From an uncultured Clostridia bacterium (lineage in GTDB: Bacteria; Bacillota; Clostridia; Christensenellales; UBA1242): DNA of 64,000 nucleotides. The stretch covers positions 62,001-126,000 of the forward strand of contig CAKVHF010000004.1 of the NCBI GenBank assembly GCA_934748015.1. The letters are read 5' to 3'. Under the pieces are notes generated by a model. It was not told the DNA's origin. It searched no databases and saw only the letters and a list, made by a program, of their open reading frames with translations. This document shows, in pieces, positions 1-8,509 of the stretch. The position numbers were made by a program, and so were the translations under genes. Within the stretch, counting starts at the first letter, position 1, and every line of letters starts with the position of its first letter.

Positions 1-15
1 CTCCTTCGGAAAAAA

Positions 16-44
16 GATGACACTCCATCAAATTATGGAGTGTC
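16..44 (-). terminator. Rho-independent terminator of the adhE-kinase operon
   Basis: A perfect 10-bp inverted repeat (GACACTCCAT at 19-28, ATGGAGTGTC at 35-44, 6-nt loop) is followed on the minus strand, after ATC, by a run of T. It lies about 145 nt past the stop of the kinase gene. A second small inverted repeat (GGTTGC 56-61, GCAACC 73-78) lies between it and the gene. Confidence 0.7.
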
Positions 45-189
45 AGTGCTTTACGGGTTGCCCCTTATTATAGCAACCTAATTCCCTTTTATATGATATA
101 ACATTATTACTATATCAAATTTTTAATTATATGTAAAGCCATATACACATGTTTTGGAAAATTTTACCAATTTATTAACCCACACCCTA

Positions 190-936
190 TCAATACTCCA
201 CCACGTTGATGTAGGAGTGAAGGAGTGGCTGGGTGGTTGGAGTGCTGTCCTTAAGGTGAGATGCTGCAACAATTGGGATCCACTGCTTAACATAGTGTCT
301 ACTAGTTCCAGATGTCTCTTCGTAGACTTCCAAGTATCTTTCGGCAAGTTCCTTCTTGCCATCAAGGATCATAAGCAGATATGACATCGCAACATCAGCC
401 GAAGCATTGCCCTGAGTGGCATGCGACCAGTCTATAATATATACTTTGCCATCCTTGCCTAATATCACATTACTCAATTGATAATCCCCGTGCAAAACCT
501 TGTCGTGTTGCTCAAAGCCTGCTAGTCTCGTATTCAACTCATATCTTTCGCTATCCGTTAAATCCGCTTGTCCCATCTTTCTTTTCATTTTGTCATTAAG
601 GATAGTAAGCAGACTGGACTTCTTAGCATGAATGCTATTCTGAGTGTCCACAAATAACTTCAAGTACTCATCTGTCTTGCTTGGGTTCTCGGCTATCAAT
701 TGCTCCAAAGTCTTGCCCTCGATATAGTCCATAACAATCGTCCAATTGCCGTCTAACTTGGTTACTTCTTGCAAAATTGGAATGTCTAGTCCTGTTTCCT
801 CCACTCTTGCTTGGTTCAAAGCCTCGTTAAGTATGTCTGCTTTCGAAAAATTCTTGTCAAAAACCTTAATCAATTTGTCGCCACTGCGATAAATTTTTTT
901 GTTTTTTCTTTCCGCTACTATTTGTTTTAATTCCAT
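190..936 (-). CDS. Aminoglycoside phosphotransferase/choline-kinase-like small-molecule kinase
   Basis: This 248-aa cytoplasmic protein has the protein-kinase-like fold of the APH/choline kinase family, which phosphorylates small molecules with ATP. The Brenner motif HGDYQLSN (catalytic D151) is followed by IIDW (Mg-binding D169) in the DFG position. The ATG at 936 is chosen over an upstream TTG because AGGTGAG sits just before it. The gene starts 18 nt after the adhE stop, so it is probably co-transcribed with adhE. The substrate cannot be told from sequence; neither an antibiotic nor a sugar or amino alcohol is excluded. Confidence is high for the family and low for the substrate. Confidence 0.85.
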   Translation of the reverse strand: MELKQIVAERKNKKIYRSGDKLIKVFDKNFSKADILNEALNQARVEETGLDIPILQEVTKLDGNWTIVMDYIEGKTLEQLIAENPSKTDEYLKLFVDTQNSIHAKKSSLLTILNDKMKRKMGQADLTDSERYELNTRLAGFEQHDKVLHGDYQLSNVILGKDGKVYIIDWSHATQGNASADVAMSYLLMILDGKKELAERYLEVYEETSGTSRHYVKQWIPIVAASHLKDSTPTTQPLLHSYINVVEY

Positions 937-954
937 TTTCTCACCTCTCAATAT

Positions 955-3636
955 TTATTTAATATCTCTACTGTCCTTACCGTAATATGCCATCAAATAC
1001 ATTTCTTTAATCTCAGAAATTAGTGGGTATCTAGGGTTAGCTCCAGTACATTGGTCATCAAATGCCTGCTCACTCATTTCGTCCAAAGTTCTTAAAAACT
1101 CGCCCTCGTCTATGCCATAATCTTTGATTGATTTTTTGATACCGATCTTTTCCTTCAATTCGTCAATCTTGGCAATCAAGTTATCTACACTCTCTTGATC
1201 GTTTTTGCCACCAAACCCAAGTGATCTAGAGTACTCAGCATATCTAGCAAGAGTATGTGGATATTGATATTGTGGAAATGTTCCCATCTTAGTTGGAGCA
1301 TTTGCAGAGTTGAATCTAATAACATAATCTATCATAAGAGCATTGGCAATTCCATGAGGCAAGTGGTGGAAAGCACCCAACTTGTGTGCCATAGAGTGGC
1401 ATACGCCTAGGAATGCATTGGCAAAAGCCATACCAGCCATAGTTGCTGCATTAGCCATCTTCTCCCTTGCGATCATATCGTTAGCACCGTTGTCATAAGC
1501 ACTAGGAAGATATGCAAATATCATCTTAGCACTCTCTATAGCTAGTCCATCAGTGTACTCGGTTGCCATCATAGAAGCATAAGCCTCTAGGCTATGAGTA
1601 AGAGCATCAATACCGGATGCAGAAGTAAGTCCCTTAGGTGCGTTCTTCATCATATCTGCATCAACAATCGCCATGTTAGGCAAAAGTTCGTAATCTGCTA
1701 GTGGATACTTTACTCCAGTACTCTCATCGGTTATTACTGCAAAAGGTGTAACTTCCGATCCAGTACCCGCACTGGTCGGAACAGCAATGAAGTACGCCTT
1801 ATCACCCATCTTAGGGAAGGTGTATACCCTCTTTCGGATATCCATAAATCTCATTGCAAGGTCGGCAAAGTCCACCTCTGGATGCTCGTACATTACCCAC
1901 ATGATTTTGCCTGCATCCATTGCAGAACCACCACCAATTGCAATTATGCAATCTGGCTTAAATGACTCCATCTGCTTAGCACCAATCTTAGCACATGCTA
2001 GTGTTGGATCGGGAGCGACCTCGGAGAATACAGAGTATACAATACCCATCTCGTCTAGTTTGTCTGTTATAGGCTTGGTGTAGCCATTGTTAAATAGGAA
2101 AGAGTCTGTTACTACAAAAACTCTCTTCTTGCCTAGCACATTTTTTAACTCATCTAGAGCAACTGGCAAGCAACCTTTTTTGATATAAACCTTGCTAGGG
2201 GTACGGAACCACAACATATTTTCTCTCCTTTCTGCAACTGTTTTGATATTAAGCAGGTGCTTAACACCTACATTCTCGCTGACACTATTGCCACCCCAAG
2301 AACCACAACCAAGAGTAAGTGATGGAGTAAGCTTGAAGTTGTATAGATCACCTATTCCGCCCTGTGAGGATGGAGTGTTGATAAGTATACGACATGTTTT
2401 CATTCGGTTATAGAACTCATCGATCTTGTCATTGTGTGATGTGTTGATATATAGCGAAGATGTGTGACCAAATCCGCCATCTGCGATCAACCTTTCCGCC
2501 TTTGCCAATGCATCCTCGAAGTTATTTGCCTTGTAGAAAGCAAGCACTGGGCTCAACTTCTCGTGTGCAAATTCTTCCGACAACTCCACACTCTTAACCT
2601 CACCGATCAAAATCTTAGTGTCCTCTGGCACAACCACATCGGCTAGTTTTGCTATTGTGTACGCACTCTGACCTACTATCTTAGCATTAAGAGATCCATT
2701 GATAATGATTGTTTTTCTTACCTTGTCTTTCTCTTCTTCATTCAAGAAATAACAACCTCTTGCCTGAAATTCTTTCTTAACAGCATTGTATACACTTTTG
2801 TCCGCAATAACCGATTGCTCACTGGCACAGATCATTCCGTTATCAAAAGTCTTGCTGTGAATAATAGAATTAACCGCCAACTTAATGTCTGCCGATGCGT
2901 CAATTATTGCTGGAGTGTTACCCGCACCTACGCCCAATGCTGGGGTAGAACTGGAGTACGCAGCCTTCACCATTCCTGGGCCACCTGTTGCTAGAATAAT
3001 ATCCGCATCCCGCATTAGTTTGTTAGTCAACTCCAGACTAGGCTCATCTATCCAACCAAGAATATGCTTAGGTGCACCTGCTCTTACTGCTGCCCTTAAT
3101 ACGATCTTAACAGCCTCTACTGTGCTCTTCTTAGCCCTAGGGTGTGGGCTTATAATTATTGCATTACGTGTCTTAAGTGCAAGTAAGCACTTAAAGATTG
3201 CAGTAGATGTTGGGTTGGTTGTAGGGATAACACCACAGATTAGTCCTATTGGCTCTAGAACTTTTTTAATTCCATACGCCTCGTCCTCTTCTATCACACC
3301 CACTGTCTGTGTATTCTTGTATTTGTTGTAAATATACTCGCTGGCATAGTGGTTCTTGATAACCTTATCCTCTACCACTCCCATTCCAGTCTCTTCTACT
3401 GCCAATTTCGCCAAATATATCCTATTCATATTTGCTTCTTTGGCTGCTTCAAAAAATATCTTGTCCACCTTGTCTTGTGTAAATGTGGAGTACTCCTTCT
3501 GTGACGCCCTAACCTTGGCAATCAACTTGTCCAAATTCTCCACACCGTCTACTCTAATATCACTATCCATACTTGTTATGTCCTTGCTCCTTGTCAATAT
3601 CTTGTCAGTTGATGTTGTATATACTTGTTCTGTCAT
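955..3636 (-). CDS. adhE: Bifunctional acetaldehyde-CoA/alcohol dehydrogenase AdhE
   Basis: This 893-aa fermentative enzyme reduces acetyl-CoA to acetaldehyde and then to ethanol, re-oxidising NADH. The N-terminal half is a CoA-acylating aldehyde dehydrogenase with the catalytic Cys near residue 270 in NGMICASEQ. The C-terminal half is an iron-dependent alcohol dehydrogenase with the GGGSAMDAGK nucleotide loop and His-rich metal-binding segments (DALTHSLEAY, HSMAHKLGAFHHLPHG). The family usually has about 870-900 residues and assembles into spirosomes. The N-terminus has about 25 extra residues compared with E. coli AdhE. A minus-strand promoter lies about 100 nt upstream. The following kinase gene is probably in the same transcript. 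Confidence 0.97.
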   Translation of the reverse strand: MTEQVYTTSTDKILTRSKDITSMDSDIRVDGVENLDKLIAKVRASQKEYSTFTQDKVDKIFFEAAKEANMNRIYLAKLAVEETGMGVVEDKVIKNHYASEYIYNKYKNTQTVGVIEEDEAYGIKKVLEPIGLICGVIPTTNPTSTAIFKCLLALKTRNAIIISPHPRAKKSTVEAVKIVLRAAVRAGAPKHILGWIDEPSLELTNKLMRDADIILATGGPGMVKAAYSSSTPALGVGAGNTPAIIDASADIKLAVNSIIHSKTFDNGMICASEQSVIADKSVYNAVKKEFQARGCYFLNEEEKDKVRKTIIINGSLNAKIVGQSAYTIAKLADVVVPEDTKILIGEVKSVELSEEFAHEKLSPVLAFYKANNFEDALAKAERLIADGGFGHTSSLYINTSHNDKIDEFYNRMKTCRILINTPSSQGGIGDLYNFKLTPSLTLGCGSWGGNSVSENVGVKHLLNIKTVAERRENMLWFRTPSKVYIKKGCLPVALDELKNVLGKKRVFVVTDSFLFNNGYTKPITDKLDEMGIVYSVFSEVAPDPTLACAKIGAKQMESFKPDCIIAIGGGSAMDAGKIMWVMYEHPEVDFADLAMRFMDIRKRVYTFPKMGDKAYFIAVPTSAGTGSEVTPFAVITDESTGVKYPLADYELLPNMAIVDADMMKNAPKGLTSASGIDALTHSLEAYASMMATEYTDGLAIESAKMIFAYLPSAYDNGANDMIAREKMANAATMAGMAFANAFLGVCHSMAHKLGAFHHLPHGIANALMIDYVIRFNSANAPTKMGTFPQYQYPHTLARYAEYSRSLGFGGKNDQESVDNLIAKIDELKEKIGIKKSIKDYGIDEGEFLRTLDEMSEQAFDDQCTGANPRYPLISEIKEMYLMAYYGKDSRDIK

Positions 3637-3733
3637 CGTTATCCACTGCCTACCATATATCTAATGCGTACTTCAATACAACATTGCATTGGTCTAATAT
3701 GTTTGTAGCCATACAACATCACTTTCAATCCCA

Positions 3734-3762
3734 AGTATAGCAAAATGTGATAAATATGTCAT
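3734..3762 (-). promoter_or_regulatory. Sigma-A-type promoter of adhE
   Basis: On the minus strand, ATGACA (5/6 match to TTGACA, 3757-3762) and TATACT (3734-3739) are separated by 17 nt. A TG one base before the -10 makes it an extended -10. It drives adhE with a leader of about 90 nt. No convincing Rex box was found nearby. Confidence 0.65.
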
Positions 3763-3794
3763 TAAATTTGCACCAAATAATCACCAATAACTGC

Positions 3795-3825
3795 AAAAAA
3801 AATGACAACCTAAAACTAGATTGCC
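3795..3825 (-). terminator. Terminator of the flavoprotein/zinc-ribbon operon
   Basis: On the minus strand a 9-bp stem with G-U pairs (3817-3825 with 3804-3812) and a 4-nt loop is followed by eight T. It lies about 70 nt after the zinc-ribbon gene. Confidence 0.75.
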
Positions 3826-3896
3826 ATTAAAATAATTGCACTCAAATATTAACAAAACAACAACCTATGTTCTTGTTGCTACATTTCGGATTTCTC

Positions 3897-4148
3897 TTAC
3901 TTCTTCCACCTCTTAAGAGTAGGAAATAGCTTAGTGCATAACGCACGCATTTCGTCATTGGTCATGCCTGCTTGAGATCCAAATTGCGAACACATGTCTA
4001 TATACTCTTCCATGCTTACTTTGTCTATAAATTCACCCTTGTCATAACAATATTTGCAATAATCTTGATTGATACTGCCGTCACTGTTTGTTCCTAGTTG
4101 CAAATCATCCACAATCGGCATCCCACAACTCTGACATATCTTATCCAT
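3897..4148 (-). CDS. Small zinc-ribbon domain protein
   Basis: This 83-aa protein begins with CQSCGMP and has a second Cys pair in DYCKYCYDKG, the layout of the putative zinc-ribbon family (Pfam Zn_ribbon_2 type). A helical C-terminal half follows. The ATG at 4148 is preferred because AGGAG lies 7 nt upstream; the longer reading frame to 4238 has no ribosome site. It is the last gene of a three-gene minus-strand run with a PH-like membrane protein and a flavodoxin-family protein. The function of the family is unknown; metal binding is inferred from the four Cys. Confidence 0.75.
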   Translation of the reverse strand: MDKICQSCGMPIVDDLQLGTNSDGSINQDYCKYCYDKGEFIDKVSMEEYIDMCSQFGSQAGMTNDEMRALCTKLFPTLKRWKK

Positions 4149-4248
4149 ATTCATTCTCCTCTTATGCATTATCTTGAAACATTGTACACCAAAACACTCG
4201 CTTAAGTCAAAAAATATCAATTGCTGTGATATTGGCATTTATGATTTC

Positions 4249-4713
4249 TTACCCTTCTTCCTTTTTCTTATGTTGTTGCATTATATCATACATATTGGAT
4301 GCGACAATAACAACATCTTTGATAGCGTCCACAATGTAAGTCGTACTAGTAGTATAGATATATAGTTTGCCAAAGGAGGATATGAACTTGTTAGTAACCC
4401 CCAACTTATATCTGCAGTCTGTTACATCATCCCAAGATATAGTGACAGGCTTTCGGTAGTTAATAATGATAACTGAATAATCATATTGAACAGCAACTTT
4501 CTTCTGTATTGCACTTCTTATAACCATCCATAATCCAATAATTATATATGCCACCGCCACAACTAGAAGCCATATAATAATAACAATATTATTCCTTTGC
4601 GGTTCACTACATACAATTATAGCTAACCATACAGTCATAGCAATCGCCGTTAACAAAATTATTAAATACATCCACAATTGAAACCTTGATCTATAAGCAT
4701 ATTTTGTTTCCAT
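4249..4713 (-). CDS. Two-TM membrane protein with a PH-like C-terminal domain
   Basis: The protein has 154 aa. Two hydrophobic segments (about residues 13-35 and 43-66) are followed by a beta-rich cytoplasmic part including the IIINYRKPVTISWDDV segment typical of bacterial PH-like domains. It starts 9 nt after the stop of the flavoprotein gene, with AGGAAG as ribosome site, so it is part of that operon. No enzymatic motif is seen. The PH-domain assignment rests on the hydrophobic pattern and the I-x-W turn and is tentative. Confidence 0.6.
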   Translation of the reverse strand: METKYAYRSRFQLWMYLIILLTAIAMTVWLAIIVCSEPQRNNIVIIIWLLVVAVAYIIIGLWMVIRSAIQKKVAVQYDYSVIIINYRKPVTISWDDVTDCRYKLGVTNKFISSFGKLYIYTTSTTYIVDAIKDVVIVASNMYDIMQQHKKKEEG

Positions 4714-4722
4714 TGTTACTTC

Positions 4723-5259
4723 CTATTCCACACTCTTGCCCATCTCATAGGCTATATCTAAGAATTTGCCATCGATAGAGTTAGGATCATCGGTGCTTGT
4801 AGCAAGCAAAGTTCCTGCAAGTGATACGCCATCAAAACACTCTATCCAGCCCTCTAGCCCACTGATAGCACGATCCATCGATCTAGGGTCACTATCAGCA
4901 CATGTGCCTAGCATATATACTTGGCTAAACTTATTATCCCTACCATATAGCGGATTAAGCCTATCTAGAAAAGTCTTCAATTGTCCACTCATCTCATAAT
5001 AGTATACAGGGGTTGCAAATACTAGTACATCGCTGTCACTAATATCGTCCAGTATCCCCTCCATATCATCTTGCAACACACAACGACCAGTTGCCTGACA
5101 TGCAAGACATCCTATACAAAACTTCAAATCAAAATCTTTTAGCGAAAGAAACTCAACCTGTCCGCCGTTATCTTTGACACCTCTTGCAAATTCGCTAGCA
5201 AGCACTTCGCTATTGCTTCCCCCTCGCAAAGATGATGATACTATGTATACTTTTTTCAT
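4723..5259 (-). CDS. Flavodoxin-fold iron-sulfur flavoprotein/NADPH-dependent FMN reductase family
   Basis: This 178-aa protein starts with a Rossmann beta strand and an FMN phosphate loop (VSSSLRGGSNS, about residues 6-16). It then has the Cys cluster CIGCLACQATGRC and DDM, seen in iron-sulfur flavoproteins and related quinone reductases. The YYYEMSGQLKTFLDR segment matches the conserved flavin-binding region of this family. It probably transfers electrons from NAD(P)H or ferredoxin to an unknown acceptor in the cytoplasm. It is the first gene of a three-gene operon. Confidence 0.85.
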   Translation of the reverse strand: MKKVYIVSSSLRGGSNSEVLASEFARGVKDNGGQVEFLSLKDFDLKFCIGCLACQATGRCVLQDDMEGILDDISDSDVLVFATPVYYYEMSGQLKTFLDRLNPLYGRDNKFSQVYMLGTCADSDPRSMDRAISGLEGWIECFDGVSLAGTLLATSTDDPNSIDGKFLDIAYEMGKSVE

Positions 5260-5431
5260 ATTTTTAACTCCCTGTTACACAAACTTTTATTTGTTATTTC
5301 TTTTTAATTTTCAAAATCAAATCACAATGTTTAACAATTTCTTATTAAGATTGATGTCCAAAAAACACCTAATTTTAAGTCTATACTACCCAATATGTTT
5401 TATCAACTTTTGTTAAGCAAACAATAAAAAT

Positions 5432-5941
5432 TTATTCTGCATTGTCCGATTGCATATACTCCATAAATGGATTAAAACTATCCATAATTGTTGGACAAAA
5501 CTTGCCTTGTGCTATCATGTCTTTGATCTCATCTATGCTAGACCACTTTGCTTCTGCCACCTCGCTCTCTTGCAATGTTAACTCGTCTATTTTGAAATCT
5601 TGTTTTATCAACCAAATATCCACAAAGTCCTTTGTTCTCTTGATTGTCGCAATGATTTTGGCATTTGCTACATCTGGGCTTATCCCCAATTCTTCCTCAA
5701 ATTCTCTTATCATTGTGCTTTTGCTGTCTTGACCGCTCAACACACCGCCACCAGGGTTCTCCCATAGGTTGGGGAAAAGTCGCCTAACACCCGCACGCTT
5801 CTGGATGTACACTTGCCCTAGGCTATTGATAATCCACATGTGCACCGATAGCCTGTATCTGCCATCCGGCATAACATCCCCTCTGGCAATCTTCTCGCCC
5901 GTCAAATTTTTGCCGTCATCATATAGATCCACTAGTTCCAT
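5432..5941 (-). CDS. Nudix hydrolase (IDI/YfcD-like)
   Basis: This 169-aa protein has a recognisable Nudix box starting GGGVLSGQ and ending REFEEELGI. The metal-binding REXXEE core is intact, while the first Glu of the consensus (G-x5-E) is Gln. The N-terminal part resembles the isopentenyl-diphosphate isomerase/YfcD subgroup (YIQKR then NLWENPGGG). It should hydrolyse a nucleoside diphosphate linked to another moiety; the substrate is unknown. It is a single gene with AAGGTGG before its ATG. Confidence 0.88.
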   Translation of the reverse strand: MELVDLYDDGKNLTGEKIARGDVMPDGRYRLSVHMWIINSLGQVYIQKRAGVRRLFPNLWENPGGGVLSGQDSKSTMIREFEEELGISPDVANAKIIATIKRTKDFVDIWLIKQDFKIDELTLQESEVAEAKWSSIDEIKDMIAQGKFCPTIMDSFNPFMEYMQSDNAE

Positions 5942-6315
5942 ATCGCACCACCTTTGGTTAATATTAGTTTATTCTCTCGGCAATCTTGCTTGCTATAGCA
6001 CAACTACTATTAGTATAACATTTTAGGATATATTATCCAAACTAATTGCGATATAAAAAATAAGCCATAGCTGTCGCTACGGCTCTACATATAATCCCCT
6101 TGGCCACACCCTCGTCAATACAAAATTGATATCTGGTTATACAAATAATTACAATAACATTACACATGTAAATATAAAGACTTAAAAAATTTTACAATGT
6201 GTTCTAGTCCATCGAACGAAACCCCATATTTCGCGTGTTTTATTTTGACCCAAAAACACTAAAGGGCTTGATATCCACCTTCTGATACTAACTACCTGCT
6301 AGATAAATGTCCTAA
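5942..6315. other. Gene-free interval between the Nudix and DIP1984-family genes
   Basis: The only clear element in these 374 bases is the minus-strand terminator at 6054-6084. A stretch at about 6205-6235 is less AT-rich (CGAAACCCCATATTTCG) and can form a 5-bp hairpin. No tRNA, small RNA or convincing small gene is recognised. Confidence 0.4.
6054..6084 (-). terminator. Terminator downstream of the DIP1984-family gene
   Basis: The minus strand reads AGCC-G-TAGC, loop, GCTA-T-GGCT, then TATTTTTTAT: a 9-position stem with one mismatch and a T tract. It is about 230 nt past the stop at 6316, so the transcript would have a long 3' end. Confidence 0.6.
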
Positions 6316-6771
6316 CTACACTAACTCTGTAGTCCAGTTAAGACCTTGAATACTTGCATCTAATATACGCAATTCTTTACTTATCTTATCTATTTCTTTT
6401 TGCATATTTGCTACATTGAATGTAGTGATTGTTCTAATTTCTGAATGGCTTATTCTGTCAGTTAGGCAACTGCCATCTTGAACAAAATTTACTAATATTT
6501 TTAGTTTTTCATTCAAGACATCTCTTTTGGCAATAAGTTGCGATATCGTATTACCATCACTATCACAAGTCAACTCATTAGTTTTGTTAATATGAACTAT
6601 CAAGTACTCGTATCTATTGATACAATTATCCAGTTCGTTTAACAAGTTCTTTGGATTTTCATTTGGTTCCAAGCCCTCTTGAACTTTCGCATTATTTTGC
6701 AATCTGTTTTGCAAAAGATACAAATTTTTCTTTAACTCTTTTCTTTCAAGCAATGCTTCTGCTAATTTCAT
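6316..6771 (-). CDS. DIP1984 family protein
   Basis: This 151-aa, mostly helical protein matches the DIP1984 family pattern along its length: MKLAEALLERK at the N-terminus, NAKVQEGLEPNENP about residue 28, INKTNELT about 80, and the closing signature LNWTTEL. Two heptad-rich helices suggest a coiled coil. The family is widespread and of unknown function, with older septicolysin-like labels. It has AAGGAG 8 nt before the ATG and is a single gene. Confidence 0.85.
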   Translation of the reverse strand: MKLAEALLERKELKKNLYLLQNRLQNNAKVQEGLEPNENPKNLLNELDNCINRYEYLIVHINKTNELTCDSDGNTISQLIAKRDVLNEKLKILVNFVQDGSCLTDRISHSEIRTITTFNVANMQKEIDKISKELRILDASIQGLNWTTELV

Positions 6772-6908
6772 ACATTTCTCCTTATTATAGTTTAAAAATT
6801 TTTATTAATCTTTAGAAAAATCTTAATATATTTAGATCCTAAACTTTTTAAAATTTTACACTATTTATTTCTTTAGTTAACACACAACACCATAAAAGCA
6901 AATGTGAT

Positions 6909-7409
6909 TTAGTCATCCAATCTTTGCTTGTCAATAATGGCACGCTCGCCATATACAAGGATAGGAATTAACTTTTTGCCATTTAATCTGTTAAACGCTC
7001 TTTGGCTTATTTGCTCTTTGCTTTCACACAGGCTACCACTATCGTCAGTGTACTCGTACTTCACATTGTATACAATGTAGTGTGATACGCAACCATTGTT
7101 TCTTTCGGTTACTTCAGTTTCTGAAAGATCGATTATCTTTCCAGTTTCCGGATGCCCCTTGCTTGCAACTTCTAGAGATTTCTTGCCATCTGCAATCATC
7201 TTAGCACCATTGACTACAAAATATATCCCAGCAATTGTCATAATAGTTGCAATTGCACATAGGAATATCCCACCGCCGACATTGTCTGCATCCCAAGATC
7301 CGATAGTTGTTGATAATACAACAATTGCAATAAATATTGCCACCACCGCAATAGCTATTCTTACTATTCCGCCAGTTATTGAGCCACGATTAAACTTTTT
7401 TCTTTCCAT
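6909..7409 (-). CDS. Two-TM membrane protein, DUF3592-like
   Basis: The protein has 166 aa. Two membrane segments (about residues 13-33 and 47-68) are followed by a small beta-rich domain with a YNVKYEYTDDSG strand and a final YGERAIID, resembling DUF3592-type proteins. No catalytic motif is visible. It has AAAGGAG before the ATG. It appears monocistronic, with the tRNA-Leu repeat region behind its promoter side. Confidence 0.6.
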   Translation of the reverse strand: MERKKFNRGSITGGIVRIAIAVVAIFIAIVVLSTTIGSWDADNVGGGIFLCAIATIMTIAGIYFVVNGAKMIADGKKSLEVASKGHPETGKIIDLSETEVTERNNGCVSHYIVYNVKYEYTDDSGSLCESKEQISQRAFNRLNGKKLIPILVYGERAIIDKQRLDD

Positions 7410-7955
7410 AATTTCTCCTTTATTCCTTTTTTGCTTTCAACCTTGACATGATTATAACAAAATATTAGTCTTATCACAAAGCATTTCAAATAGAAATAAA
7501 ATAGTAACTATTTCCCACAAATTACTCTAAGCACATGCACGACAAGTGCAAGTTCTAGTGCAATATACTCTTTTCATATGACAATTTTATTTTTAATGAT
7601 ATTGTACGCTAATACTCACAATGATATTGGCTTAACGCCAATGATATTACTCACTAAAGTTCGTAATGATAATTACAAACGAGCCGAAACAATTGTGCTT
7701 GCACAATATTGCTTATGGCGAGAGCAGTAATTATATTATATATATGATATTGAACCGACACTTTTGCGTCAGCAATATAATCTATGTGTTGTTGGGCTTG
7801 TCACCCAACGCACACTTGCGTGTGCCACAGCCTGTCTGACATATAGATTGTTTGCTTGTAACATTTCTTCAAGGTGTCTTACGCCAACTTTGAACAATGT
7901 TACTGCGTGCACCATTCGTGCAACGAATATCATTTCCGTTTACGGAAATATCATT

Positions 7956-7992
7956 GCAATAAAAAAAGTACCCAATGGTACTTTTTTATTGC
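7956..7992. terminator. Bidirectional terminator-like hairpin of copy A
   Basis: GCAATAAAAAAAGTACC pairs with GGTACTTTTTTATTGC around a 4-nt loop. It is the duplicated counterpart of the tRNA-Leu terminator and lies directly after the duplicated tRNA tail. Confidence 0.7.
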
Positions 7993-8013
7993 TGGTGCAG
8001 ATGACAAGATTTG
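7993..8013 (-). pseudogene. Duplicated 3' end of tRNA-Leu
   Basis: These 21 nt are identical to the last 21 nt of tRNA-Leu including CCA (8489-8509). The match stops inside the T-arm; the sequence beyond is unrelated to the tRNA. It cannot be a functional tRNA. It marks the boundary of repeat copy A, as attachment-site duplications do for elements integrated at tRNA 3' ends. Confidence 0.85.
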
Positions 8014-8072
8014 TCTATACGAGCAAATGCGAGTATACCTCGGGTGGCAACTACTGTTGACGGGGACCCGAG
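8014..8072. other. 59-bp spacer between the two repeat copies
   Basis: It is unique relative to both copies. It contains TATAC/GTATA (8015-8037) and CTCGGGT/ACCCGAG (about 8039-8072, with inner CAAC/GTTG), so it is also hairpin-forming and richer in GC than its surroundings. Confidence 0.5.
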
Positions 8073-8509
8073 TACATGCACGACTAGTGCAAGTTCTAGT
8101 GCAATGCTATTGCACTGCGAGTTGAATAACTCGCTTTTTAATGATATTGTTCGCTAACACTCACAATGATATTGGCTTAACGCCAATGATATTACTCACT
8201 AAAGCTCGTAATGATATGATATTTCCTTCATTTGCACGATAGTGCAAATATCATTGCGTTAGCAATATAATCTATGTGTAGTTTGGCTGACACCCAACGC
8301 ACACTTGCGTGTGCCGCAGCCACATATCGTGTCTGACACATAGATTGTTTACTTGTAACATTTTTTCAAGGTGTCTAACGACAACTTTGAACAATGTTAC
8401 TGCGTGCACCATTCGTGCAACGAATATCATTTCCGTTTACGGAAATATCATTGCAATAAAAAAGTACCCAACGGTACTTTTTTATTGCTGGTGCAGATGA
8501 CAAGATTTG
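8073..8509 (-). repeat. tRNA-tail-associated hairpin repeat, copy B
   Basis: The copy joins the real tRNA-Leu. Perfect small stems include AGTGCAAT/ATTGCACT and GCGAGTT/AACTCGC (8103-8134), ATTTGCAC/GTGCAAAT (about 8229-8248) and an 11-bp arm AATCTATGTGT (8269-8279) with ACACATAGATT (8336-8346). Inside that arm lie GGCTG/CAGCC and GCACAC/GTGTGC. Further stems are ATTCGT/ACGAAT and ATTTCCGT/ACGGAAAT (8411-8445). GTGCAAGTTC at 8087-8096 is complementary to tRNA-Leu at 8509-8518, so the whole copy can be closed by a 10-bp outer stem. Confidence 0.8.
8453..8488 (-). terminator. Terminator of tRNA-Leu (bidirectional hairpin)
   Basis: This is a perfect 16-bp stem (GCAATAAAAAAGTACC, 4-nt loop, GGTACTTTTTTATTGC) immediately 3' of the tRNA CCA end, with T-rich ends in both directions. 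Confidence 0.8.

Larger units (their letters stand above)
7532..8013 (-). repeat. tRNA-tail-associated hairpin repeat, copy A
   Basis: This is about 480 bp, closely matching copy B (8073-8509) over most of its length. Oriented on the minus strand like the tRNA, it starts with a 21-nt copy of the tRNA-Leu 3' end (7993-8013). It continues with a 16-bp terminator hairpin (7956-7992), a hairpin array, an internal closed arm (7779-7789 with 7839-7849), and the AATGATATT series. It ends in an inverted copy of the tRNA T-arm (GTGCAAGTTC, 7546-7555). The middle (7665-7770) differs from copy B. Confidence 0.8.
7410..8488. other. Protein-free, hairpin-rich region 3' of tRNA-Leu
   Basis: About 1.1 kb contains no credible protein gene; the short open frames have no ribosome sites and cross the repeats. 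It holds two long direct repeats, a copy of the tRNA-Leu 3' end, two bidirectional terminators, and many small perfect inverted repeats, described separately. Confidence 0.75.

Noticed and set aside
3660..3800. Rex operator controlling adhE
   Set aside because: No TTGTGA-N6-TCACAA-like palindrome overlaps the promoter; only half-site-like TGTGATAA is seen.
6085..6315. Small RNA or decayed tRNA around 6200-6290
   Set aside because: A slightly GC-richer patch with a 5-bp hairpin was seen, but no cloverleaf, promoter or terminator fits.
7532..8509. Integrated prophage or genomic island at tRNA-Leu
   Set aside because: The duplicated tail flanks less than 0.5 kb with no integrase or any other gene, so a conventional island is not supported.
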